Assembly: GCA_905221605.1 (NCBI GenBank)
Contig: CAJNDS010002708.1
Location: 75,001-139,000, forward strand
Length of the DNA: 64,000 nt
DNA from: Symbiodinium natans
Taxonomy: Eukaryota > Sar > Dinophyceae > Suessiales > Symbiodiniaceae
Direction of reading: 5' to 3'
The translations under genes were made by a program, and so were the position numbers. Of this stretch, positions 46,301 through 58,300 are shown piece by piece; the first letter of the stretch is position 1; each line of letters opens with the position of its first letter. The notes under the pieces were generated by a model. It made no database searches. It worked only from the letters and a program-made list of their open reading frames with translations, and had not been told where the DNA came from.

Positions 46301-49300
46301 CCTAGCCCTAGACCCTAAACCCTAAACCCCCTGCGCCTCGTCACAGCCACCCAGGACCAGCAGCCGCCTCCGCACGGCCACCGCCGCAGCGGCGCAGCGC
46401 TCGCGGCTGAGCCGCGGAAGGGCCTGCACCGAGGGAGGGTTTAGGGTTTAGGGTTTAGGGTTTAGGGTCTAGGGTCTAGGGTCTAGGGTTTAGGTTTAGG
46501 GTTTAGGGTTTAGGGTTTAGGGTTTAGGGTTTAGGGTTTAGGGTTTAGGGTTTAGGGTTTAGGGTTTAGGGTTTAGGGTTAGGGTCTAGGATTTAGGGTC
46601 TTGGGTTTAGGGTTTAGGGTCTAGGCAGCCCAACACCCCTGAATTAAGGAATCCACCTTAGACCATCTAGGGACCCTTATTATGATATTCCTGATTTAGG
46701 GTGTATTGGGCCCTTGCGGCACGGCTTTTCAGTGAGTTCTATACTCTGGTTCAATCATAAGGTTTTATTAGGGATTTGATGTACGGTTTTGGGGTTTATA
46801 GGGTTGAGAAAGGGATGTGGGGGCAGGGTTGTAGCGGGACTAGGGTTTAGGGTTTAGAGTTTAGGGGTGCAGGGACTGTGCGGTTCGGGCTTTAAGGAAG
46901 TCCGTCGGGTTGGGATGGGATCGATCCACAGCACTGAGGATGCCACACAGCCCCCCCCCCCCTCCATCGCGAGCCGGCCAAAAAACCTTAAAGCTAGTAG
47001 ACCCTCTCAACCCTTGAAACCACCGTCTTGACCCTACAAACAATATACACCCCCATAAACCCTCTAAATTGTAGAAGCCCGCTAAACCCGTAACGCCCTA
47101 AACCCTTAAAAAAAACCCTATAACCCGGACCCGATTTAACCCTCGAACTATCACCGGGACGTTGCGGCATGGACGTTTGGGGTCTATTTGGCAATCCCCT
47201 TGTTTGCTATTTAAACGGTTACAATTCACACATCCTCTCAACACCGGCCACGGAAAATAGCACTCGGGTCCACTCTGTAGACACTGTCGTCCCGGAAAAA
47301 GATGACCCCTCATCTCGGAGACTCTTTTGCGGAGATGCAGGAGCGAAGGCCAGAAAACTCACCTGTGTGGCGCTGCGGCGCTCTCTTCTTCTAAGCAACC
47401 TTATGGGTTGCGAACTCTTGTGCTGCGGCAGTATAAACCCCCACTAAAACCTAAAACTTACAGTATTACACCCTATAAACCCTTCAACGCCATAAACCCC
47501 AGAAACCTGAAAATTTTACGAGCTTTCTGAACCTTAAAACCTCTAAACCCAAAAGCCTCAATTCCTGTACCCCAAAATCTGAACCCTAACGCCTAAAACC
47601 TCTGCACCCTCTAAACTCTATAAATCCTAAAGGCCCTGCAAACCCCCCCAAAAAACCCTAAAACCCTTAACACACCAAACTCCTCAAGGTCCGGGGTCAG
47701 GTCGCCCTAAACCCTAAACGCTAAACCGTAAACCCTAAACCCTAAACCCGAAACACTCCAAAGTAGGTGAGCCTGCCAGCCCACCGCGGGCGTCCGGGGG
47801 TCGAAGCACTCTGATGAGTCCAACACATGGCGCACCTCTACAAACCCTGAAGGCGCCCCACCGGGTTTAGGGTTTAGGGTTTGGGGTTTGGGGTTTAGGG
47901 TTTAGGGTTTAGGGTTTAGGGTTTAGGGTTTAGGGTTTAGGGTTTAGGGCTAGGGTTTAGGGCTTAGGGCTTAGGGTTTCGGATTTAGAGTCTGAGAGTC
48001 TTAGGGTCTTCGGCCTTATACTAACAGTCCTCAATAGGGATTATAGTACCACTATTTCTAGCCCCATTAAGGACTCTTAGTATATGGGGGTAAGCGTTTT
48101 AGCGTTCATGGGTTTAAGGTTTAGGGTCTTAGGGCCTTAGGGTCTTCGGGTTTAGGATTTAGGCTCGTAGGGTTTAGGGTTGAAGGTCTTCGGGCTTAGG
48201 GTTTTGGGTTCTAATCAGGGTTTAGGATTTAGGGTTTGGGGTCTTGGGGTCTTCGGGTTTAGGTTAGGGCTTAGAGTCGAGGGTTCTAGGGTTTAGGGTC
48301 TTAGGGTCCTCGGGTCTTCGGGTTTAGGGTCTTACTGTGGCGGCAGGCACCTGTCCAACCATTATGTCTTGCTTTATCTCCTGAACCCTAAACCCTAAAC
48401 CGATTCACTCTGAGGGTAGTTCGTGTATCCCAGCCATGCCCGGCCAGCGCAAACTCTTCGCAGCTGCACAGGCAGCTGTTCGGGTTAAGGGTTTAGGGTT
48501 TGGGGTTTAGGGTTTAGGGTTTGGGGTTTAGGGTTCGGGTTTAGGGTTTAGGGTTTGGGGTTTAGGGTTTGGGGTGTAGGGTTTGGGGTTTAGGGTTTGG
48601 GGTTTAATATGGCCGCGATTGAGTAGCCGCTCAGGGCCCCGACCATGCTGTGCCACGCGGCTGGGACCACTGACGTCTTGGCGGGCAGCCTGGGTGATTG
48701 AGCGTCATCTCCATCTCCTCCGCTGTCCCTAAACCCTAAACCCTAAACCCTAAACCGTAAACCGTAAACCCTAAACCCTACAGAAGTGCAGCGCTTTCAA
48801 CGCCTGGAATGCGGTTCGCGTGAGTTTGTGCTTCTCCTTTCCGAACACCCCGCCGTCTGTGCGCATGATCGCATAGGGTTGGGGGCTGTAGGGTTTAGGG
48901 TCTTAGGGCTAGGGTCTTCGGGTTTAGGTTAGGGTTTAGGGTTGAGGGTCCCAGGGTTTAGGGTCTTCGGGTGTAGGGTCTTAAGGTGCAGGGTTAGGAT
49001 TTTGGGTTTAGGGTCTTAGGGTTTAGGGTTAAGGGTCTTAGGGTCTGAGGGGGTGTACGGTCTTCGGGTCTTCGGGTCTTAGGGTAAAACCCCTAACCCT
49101 AAACCCTAAACCCTAAACCCTAAACCCTAAACCCTAAACCCTAAACCCTAAACCCCTAAACCTTAATGAATGGGGTCTTGGACCCGGAGCCCGGAACCCC
49201 AAACGCTATACTTGGAGGGTCGGGGGACTATTGTAGGATAACCCCTCTTGGGTGCCATCTAGGGCACTGATAACTTTGCTCTGTACCTACTGACGAGGCC

Positions 49301-52300
49301 CTAGACCCTACCTAAACCCTGAACCCTGAACCCTGAACCCTGAACCCTGAACCCTAAACCCTAAACCCTAAAACCTAAACCCAAACTGCCGAGAGCGCCG
49401 CGGTCCATTTACATGGGCGCTCGAGGCTTCGATCGAGGTCCCCGACCGAGCGTCTCCACAGAACGGTGAGGGAGGGTAAAGCCTCCCGGTAAACGGGGCC
49501 TGCAGTGCCTCAGACCTAGCGCGTAAGCCCTAATACAATGGACTGTTTTTTGGGGACCCCCCCGCGACGGGGCCTGGGGTCCCAGGCTCCCCCCCGCACC
49601 GGGCCCCTGCAGGGCGACCTGCACGATTTTACCAAAAACGTCCCTGCAATGATCCCCTGGCCGCCTGGCCCCCTGGGACCTTTGGACCCCTTTTCTGGGA
49701 CCCCCCTGAACGTTCTGGGACCCAGCTCCGCTATGTCTCCTTTCTGGTTGTGGGATCTGTTGAAATTTCTGCAGACCCTACCGAAACCCTTGTCTGCGAC
49801 CTTGCTTTGCAAACTGTTTTCGTGGTTGAAAGCAGGGGCCGGCCGAGGCCCCTGCTTCCCCCTACCGCTTTGCTGCCCTAAGGCTGCATGAAGCCCCGCG
49901 ATCCAGGATTTCCCAGACCGTAGTGAAATGTTGGTTTTTTAGTATTGCAATCGACGGTTTTGGGGCCTCCATGTTACTGGGGTGAACCCTAAACCCCAAC
50001 TGAGAATAGTTTGGGTGGTTGGGGTGGGACTACATGCTAACGCAAGCGAGCGGCCCGGGTGCTTTTAGCACCAGCGAGCTTCCCTTCTATACACCCTAAA
50101 CCCTAAACCCTAAACCCTAAATCCTAAACCCTGTATGTAGGGGACCCTGTATTTAGGGGAAGGAAGGGGTATAGGTCTGAGTAGCTCCCACCCCATGAAA
50201 CCCGCCGAGCACCGGCCAGACGAGGTGGCTACCACCCATGGCATAGAGGCAGCCACCTGGGGTTTAGGGTTTAGGGTTTAGGGTTTGGGGTTTAGGGTTA
50301 GGGTTTAGGGTTTAGGGTGTACGGTTTAGGGTTTAGGGTTTAGGGTTTAGGGTTTAGGGTTTAGGGTTTAGGGTTTAGGGTTTAGGGTTTAGGGCTACAA
50401 GTTTAGGGGCATAGAGGCAGCCACCTGGGGGTTGTCCTAGGTAAGTAAGGGTACTATAGGGGCCTTAATAATGGGGTTTAGGGTTTAGGGTTTAGGGTTT
50501 AGGGCTACAAGCTTAGGGGCCTGAATAATTAGAATAGGGTTTTGGGGGGTTATTGTAGTATAAGTGCAAAGGGACCGTAAGGGACTATTATTAGTAATAT
50601 TTCCGACCCCTATACTACCTGTTTGGCTTTTTTTGGGGGTTCTTGAGGGAGGAGGGTTCATGCGGGGTAGGTACCTAGGGAACCTTACAGAAGCTTAGGG
50701 AAGCTTAGGGACCTTGGGGGGTTCTTGCGGGACCTTGGGTTACATACCCCCCTTGAACCCCCCTCCCTTCAGAACCCCACAATTTCTGAGGGGGCTCCGT
50801 GTTAGGGGCCAGCTTTTCGTAAACCCCCATCTTGCCCAAGGCTGCAAGCAACTGAGGGCTCAGGGCTTAGGGCTAAGGGCTTAGAGCTCAGGGTTTGTGG
50901 CAAGTCACCCTCCGTAGTAACCTTTAGGAGAACGCTCAACCCTAGACCCAAAACACTCAACCCCAAAACCTAAACCCCAAACCCTAACCCCTAGGTTTCA
51001 GGTGTCGAAGGTCACAAGACGCTAAGGCTTCACAGCTTCAAAAGCAAAATCCGGAACCGGGATGTCGGGGTTAAGAGTTAGGGGCTTTTGCACAGTTTCA
51101 AATAAAGTCAGGGAACCCGGGCTCAGGGTTTGCCAGGTTGTTTAGGTTTAGGCTCATACAGGGATTAATTAGGGCTCCTACTTCAAGAAGGACCACGGTC
51201 CTTGGCTACCCTAAACCCTAAACCCTAAACCCTAAACCCTAAACCCTAAACCCTAAACCCTAAACCCTAAACCCTAAACCCTAAACCCTAAACCCTAAAC
51301 CCTAAACCCTAAACCCTAAACCCTGCCGGCTGAGTTGCCACAGGAGGCAGCAGCCAGCTCATCGCGTCCCGTAGACATCGCTGGCACCTCCTGAAAGCAG
51401 GATGTTTAGGGTGTAGGGTTTAGGGTTTAGGGTCTAGGGCTGTTAGGGTCCAGGGTTTAGGGTCTCGGGATTAGGGTTTAGGGCTGTTAGGGTCTAGGGT
51501 TTAGGGTTTAGGGTCTAGGGTTTAGGGTCTAGGGACTTTACCTTGCATAAGGGTTTCGGGTTGAGAGTTTCGGGGTTCAAGGGTTAAGCTTCGGAGCTTA
51601 GGGGTTTAGGGAGTGCTTCCGCCTGCAGCACCACGGAAGCATCCTCGCCGAACTCCCCAAGCAAAGCACATCTCAGAGTGCCAATCCCTAAGAGTCCATG
51701 TACTTCATGATTATATACTTGGGCCCTAAAGTCCCTGCATTGGAGGTACTTTTATGGCGCAAGTATAGAATAATTAGGTACATGGACCCTTGCAGGGAAC
51801 GCCTTTTTCTTTGCTTCTGGACTGGCGCCACGTCGCCGGCAGAGTCCGCTTCCTCTTCAGCCTCTTCATACAGGCACGTCTCAGCGATGTGTGTTGCACA
51901 GTGCTCCGGGGAGCCCACCAAGACGATCCTCAGAACTACATGACCTACACCAACTGAAGTTCAATCTCTCAATCTCGAGATTGCACTACGAAGTCATTCG
52001 GAGTCGATGGGAGATGCGCACCTTCGGCGCGCATCAGGCAAAATCAACTCCTTTAGGAAAACATCGGAACACATCAGAAGCCCTAGAATCACTAGAATTA
52101 AAAGTGGAAAATCAGATGCTGCGTCCTGGCGCTCTCCTCACATTCAAGCCAAGGGGACGACGTACTCGGAGCGCACCACGTAGGCCGGAGACACGAGAAT
52201 GCGGGAGCCGTGGGGTTCGAGGTCGACCGACATGCCGTAAAGGTCCTTCATCTGCTTGCAGAGGTTGTCGAAAGACTCGGGAGAAACCTGGTGGCAATCC

Positions 52301-55300
52301 TTGTCAACGTGCCAAGTGATGACGTAAGGAGAGCACACCGAGTTGTCGTGGGACTGGCCGGTGGTTGACCTGGGTTGAGGGCTTCGGCTCGAGGTTGTTT
52401 AGGGTTTAGGGTTTAGGGTTTAGGGTTTAGGGTTTAGGGTTTAGGGTTTAGGGTTTAGGGTTTAGGGTTTAGGGTTTAGGGTTTAGGGTTTAGGGTAAGG
52501 CTTGTAGGGCTTCAAATTCAGATCGGTGCAGGACCCTTCTTGGGAAAGAAAGTGCCGCACTGAGAAAATCACTCCGCCTTAGAACGAAACTCGGCCTGGA
52601 AGGAACCGTGCCTCTTGCCAGCCAGGTGACCCAGAGTACATGACTGAATTGTTGTGCCCAACCACCTTAGTAGCCCAGTAACCATATCATAATCAGGGCA
52701 CCCTTTTTTGGGTTGGCTACTTTATAAGGGAACCTTGAACCCCAAAAAAGGGAAAAGGGTACCACTGGGCTACCAAGCCGCTGTCCAGCCATGCAGCAGG
52801 TCGTTCACCGTAGGGCCCCCGTTCACGATCTGGTAGATCTGGCCCTGCACCACGACCATAGGGTTCAAAAGGCCACGGCCATTTGCGGCACCTGCAACAC
52901 TCACTCATGAACGTGCGCTCAGATGTTTTCAAGAACAGGAGCGTCTCACCTAAACGACCCTAAGCGGCAAGATGTCCACACTCGGAGACTCCACACACAC
53001 ACACATACGAAGGTCCGGCTGATTGGCTGCATGCTGAGGTGCCTCCCAAACCATCAGCAAGGAGGTCCGCATTCATGTTGTCCGAAGCATCGTTGTCGGT
53101 GCCGGCTGTAGAGTGCACGTAGTGGACCTCGTAGGACTTGCCGACCTGCACGTCACCCTTGCAGTACTGGAAGGTGTACGGCGTCATCTGCGCGTCCGTG
53201 AGCGTGTCCGTGGGGCACATGAAGCCAGGCCGCGGGTTGCCGGCCAGGCGCCTCCCCGAGGAGGCCGCATCGTACGCCTCTGCGTCGGTTCCGTTGTTGT
53301 AGGCATCGCTCTTGTGCTCAGCCCCCAGGTGGAAGTGCACGTTCACAAGCGGCAGGAAGTTGGCCTGAGCATCCGTAAGGGTGGCCGCCTTCGGGACCAT
53401 ACTGCCGGAAGCGCCAGTTGAGAGATCACGAGGTGTCTGAGGCTCGGCCGTGTTGCAAGCTGGCTTGTTGAAGTTGTACGGGCAAGCGGGAGTGCCCGGC
53501 ACGGGGTTGCTCAGCACCGTGGTCGGGGAGCCACAGCACTGCTCACTCTTGTAGAAGTCCTTCAACTCGCCGCAAGTGACGGCCTCCGCCCCGACGGCCA
53601 GCGCCAGCACCAACGCCAAGCCAGTGGCAACCTTGGGCCGGGCCGTGGCGAGGGGCAGCACCAGCGCCATCCAAGGCGAGGCACGGAATCCGGAGCCCGT
53701 CTCTGCCCCGGTTGACTCGCAAAGATCCACCTCCGGATCGTCAGGGCACGTGGCGATGGCGACTTTGGCGAGGCAGGCGGTCACCGCAAGCACGCGCAAC
53801 ATGGCCAAGGACTATAAGACCTGTGTCTCGTCGGCACTCTGAGCTTCTGACTGGCAAACGCTCTGAACGCGTAGGAACCTTCAGCTGAGTTCCCTGCACC
53901 GAGTTGACAGAAGAGACAAATCTTCTAAGCCCCAAACTAAGCGAGTCCAGGGTTGAGGGTAAACAGGGTTTCGGCTTTGTAGGGTTTAGGGTTCAGGGTT
54001 TAAGGTTTAAGGTTTAGGGAGGGCTTGCGGTTTACTCCAAACCCTGCACCCTAAACCCGAAGCCCGAAGGCCCGGAAAGCACTTTCTGTTCCAACAGGGA
54101 GAGAACTTATAGTGCCTATAGGGAACCCTAAACCCTAGACTCCAACTCTAAGCCAGCTCTTTTGATCCCGAAGCCCGAAGCCCTAAGCCTAGTAGCCCTA
54201 AACCCTAAACCCTAAACCCTAACCCTAAACCCTATAAACCCTAAACCCTAAACCCTAAACCCTAAACCCTAAACCCTAAACCCTAAACCCTAAACCCTCA
54301 GCACAGCCTCCCACTCCGAGTCCCAGAGGTTGAACCTGCCAGAAACTCAGAAGTTGCAGCGGTTTCGGGTTTAGGGTTAAGGGCAAACTGGGTTTAGGGT
54401 TTAGGGTTTAGGGTTTAGGGCTTAGGGTTTAAGATGTAGGGTTTAGGGTTTAGGGTTTAGGAGCCTGTGTTTTGGAGCTTGGAGCTCACAATCCCTCAAT
54501 CTGCTGCCCTCAGCCCTAGTCATCGGACTCAGGTTGAGGGTTTAGGATTTAGGGCTTTGTTGATCTCTGCTGCAGGCTCCCGCGCCTTTCCACCGAGCGC
54601 AGATCCTCACCATCTACGCCTCAGCGGCGGTTGGGTGTTCGGAGCTTAGGGTTTAGGGTTTCGGGTCTAGGGTTTAGGGTTTAGTTAGGCCTTGGCGGGC
54701 TTAGGGTTCAGAGTTCAGAGTTCGGTTAGTCAATCTTAGACGATCAATGCATTGCTCATGCGTGTGGGCTCTACCAACCTGCACATGCACGTATACATGT
54801 GTTCACAATCTACAGACACGCTAATTAAACGCACCAAAACCCCAAACCCTAAAGCCTTAACAGGGACCACAATGTCGAGAACTGCCCCATAGTAGGTTCT
54901 GCGACATACATCGCATCTGGGACGCCCGACCGCAGCCGCCCACCGCATAGATATGACCCGACAGCGCCACTGCGGCACAGCCGCTCCTGGTTTTCTAGAG
55001 GGTTGTTTATAGGGTTCAGTGTTTACCGGAAACACTAAAGCCCAAACGTCCCCTATTATAGGGTTTAGGGTTTGGAGTTTAGGGCTTAGGTGATGCAGAA
55101 CGGGCCTTTCACCATGCTTGCAACCCTACCAGCTTCTTACCTTACTTCTCCAATAACCAAAGGAAAAAAAGGCTTGACTTTAATACTCCTGCTAAATGAG
55201 GAAACCCAAAAAATTAAAGTGCAGCTGTTGGAGAAGCAAGCTACTCCATGAGCACGCGATTGCCCTGGAACCCCCTTGACACTCCCTATCAGTTGCCCAG

Positions 55301-58300
55301 AAACCTAAGAGCATGTCGGAGGGTTCAGGGTTTGCAGGGTTTAGGGCGTTTAGGGTTTAGGGCTTAGGGGTTAGGATGCCCCTTTTCCGGGTTTCTCCAG
55401 GGAGCCCCAGCCTAAGAACCCGAATCAAGGGCACTGCTGGACATCCCTTTGGGACTCAAAAGCCCTAAACCCTATACCCTAAGCCCCAAGCCCTAAAACC
55501 CTAAACGGCCCTAAGCCCTGAAACCCTAAACGGCCCTAAGCCCCCAAAGCTTCCTTCTTGGAGGTGGGTAGGCAGAAGTAGGGTTAGAAGTATCGCAACT
55601 ACACGTATAACAGTATCTAGGGTACTTCTAGCAAAATGCAGAAGAGCCACAGTGTATGCCTATCAAAATCAACTATGAACAAACACAAACACTAGTAACT
55701 AGTACCCACAACCCCCCCCCGAAGGGGGGAGGACACTTAACTTAGGTCCCCCCCCGCCCACCCCCCCGCCACTCACGTTGTCAGTAACGGACAGGTGGCA
55801 TGTAAATCAAGACTCCACTTCGAATTCAGACAGCCGACTCTGTCACAGAAGCCCGGCTCATCCGTCAACGACGTCCACGGTGTACGCCTCGCCCTGCTCA
55901 TGCTGGTACTGGTAACCCTCCGGCAGACTTGTCCTCCCAGGCCATCAGCCAGTACTTCTCCCTCGTACCCTAACCCCCGAAAGCCTAAACAAACTCTAAA
56001 CCCTATATAAACCCTAAACAACCCTAAACCCGAAACCCCAAACCTTACTGAAGACTACCCGTGGACCCCCACCCCCCACCCCCCCCCAGCCCATGTCGGC
56101 CGGCCTTGGGCTCTGAAGGGGCGTACTCTGCGTCCATCGGTTCTCGCGGACATCCAGCCGCTCCACCTTGCTGTGGTTTCCCGATTGCCCTACGTAAACC
56201 CTAAACCCTAACACCCTAACACCCTAACACCCTAACACCCTAACACCCTAACACCCTAACACCCTAACACCCTAACACCCTAAACCCCCCCAAACCCCAA
56301 AAAACAAAATCCTAACACTCAACCCTGGTTTGGGGTTGGGGGTGGCCCTCGGGCTCTACAGAGATAATTTCGGGCAAAAGACGATGTGGGTTGCGTTGCA
56401 GAGTGAGACCAATCTCAGCACAAAGGGTTTAGGGTTGAGGGTTTAGGGTTTAGGGATTAGGGTTTAGGGGTTTATGCTGGAACTACAGTGGGCTTAACAA
56501 ACCCTGAACCCCGCAGAACCCAGAGCTTGGGCCTTTAAACAAACCTGAGAATGGGTTTGCTTTGGGTTTAGGGTTTAGGGTTCAGGATTTAGGGTTGAGG
56601 GTTGAGGGTCTAGGGTTTAGGTCTGATCCAGGTACGTAGCTCCTCAGTTCGCGTAACTGTGCCAATGATTTCCGCCTTTGGCTTAGGGCTAACGCTGTGG
56701 CTGAAGCGTCCACATGCATATGGCGATTTAAACACAAGCAGAAGCCTACCTGGAGGTTCACGGGCAACGACAAGTATGTCATAAGTACCCTGATAAGTAT
56801 AGTTGCCGTGCTTATGACCTTACTAACTTATAACAACCCATGAACCCTGGACCCAAAACCCTAAACCCTAAACCTCCATGAACCTCCAAATAGATACAGG
56901 TACGTACGCTGCAAGCTAGGTCAGTATTGGTTCGTGCCTGGTGTGAAGCTGCTGGAAAAATTCGTGGTGTGGTTCATGATTAGAATTTAGGGTTTAGGGC
57001 GAGTGATTTGGACTCGGTCGCGACGACGGATCGTTTACTGATGGCGTCGCAGAACCCGAATCACCGGCACCAATGAGAACCCCAAACTGGCCGACCTTCT
57101 TTCCCAGTGTGGGGCTGGATAGGGATTCCAGCTTAGGGTTTCCCATTCTAAACCCAAGGAACAAAACGTGAAGGGCATACCTCGCTGCCCAAAACCTCCC
57201 CGACACCCAAAACCCTCTAGGAACGCTCGCTTCGGTGCGCCCGGGGAGCAAACTTTCTGTCGCTTAGGAATGGGGGAATAAGGTACCATATATACATATA
57301 GAAAAATATGTCATTCCTTGAAGGGTATATAGGGGATATATGGTACCTTCTTCCCCCCTTCCCTACTAACCCAAAAGGGAAGCAAAAGCAAGAGCAAAGT
57401 GGCGGAACAAACGGCTCCGAGTGCCCCTGCGGATGCCAGTGCATCACCGCCTGCCTGCAAGAGTACGTGGAGGATCGGGAACCCTCAACCCTAAACCCGA
57501 AACCCAAAACCCTAAATCCTAAACCCTAAACCTTAAACCCTAACCCTAAATCCTAAACCCTAAATCCTAAACCCTAACCCTAACCCTAAATCCTAAACCT
57601 TAAACCCTAACCCTAAACCCTAAACCCTAAACTCGATGCGGGAGCTGGAAAACCTTGGCGCAGAGGCCACGGAGCGTTTTGGGCAGGCCGCGGGCAGCCG
57701 AGTCTCTTGCAGGGTGGCGGGTCCTTGTTTGGGTTTGGGTCGTAGGGTTTAGGGCTGAACGCTAAACCCTAAACCCTAAACCGGCCCTAAACCCTAAACC
57801 CTAAACCCTAAAGCCTAAACCCTAAACCCTAAAACCTAAACCGCAGCTATGGCTGGTCAAGATGCTGAGAAGCCTCACGAACAGCAGTCCTGCCCCGGGA
57901 CATGCAAAACCTTCGACATCCCTTCATTCTTAGGGTTTAGGGTTTAGGGTTTAGGGTTTAGGGTTTAGGGTTTAGGGTTTAGGGTTTAGGGTTTAGGGTT
58001 TAGGGTTTAGGGTTTAGGGTTTGGGGTTTGGGGTTTGGGGTTTGGGGTTTGGGGTTTGGGGTTTGGGGTTTGGGGTTTGGGGTTTAGCTTACATACCCTC
58101 TTTAAACTACCCCTTGTCTACCCGATCAAGCCCAAGGGCCGATACTTCAGAACCCTTAAAAAGAAGGTTCGGGACCACATTATGGGACCATGTAACTCTT
58201 GGAGGTTCATGGTACTTCCTAACCACTTATAAGTGTACTTATAACCCTACTTTCAATACCCCTAAAGGGCCTTATAGGGGTTATCCCAATTGTAAGTAGG

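Noticed and set aside
53113-53842. Plus-strand frames over the carbonic anhydrase exons (also 51891-52319)
   Set aside because: Antisense shadows of the GC-rich anhydrase exons; the minus strand has the family motifs.
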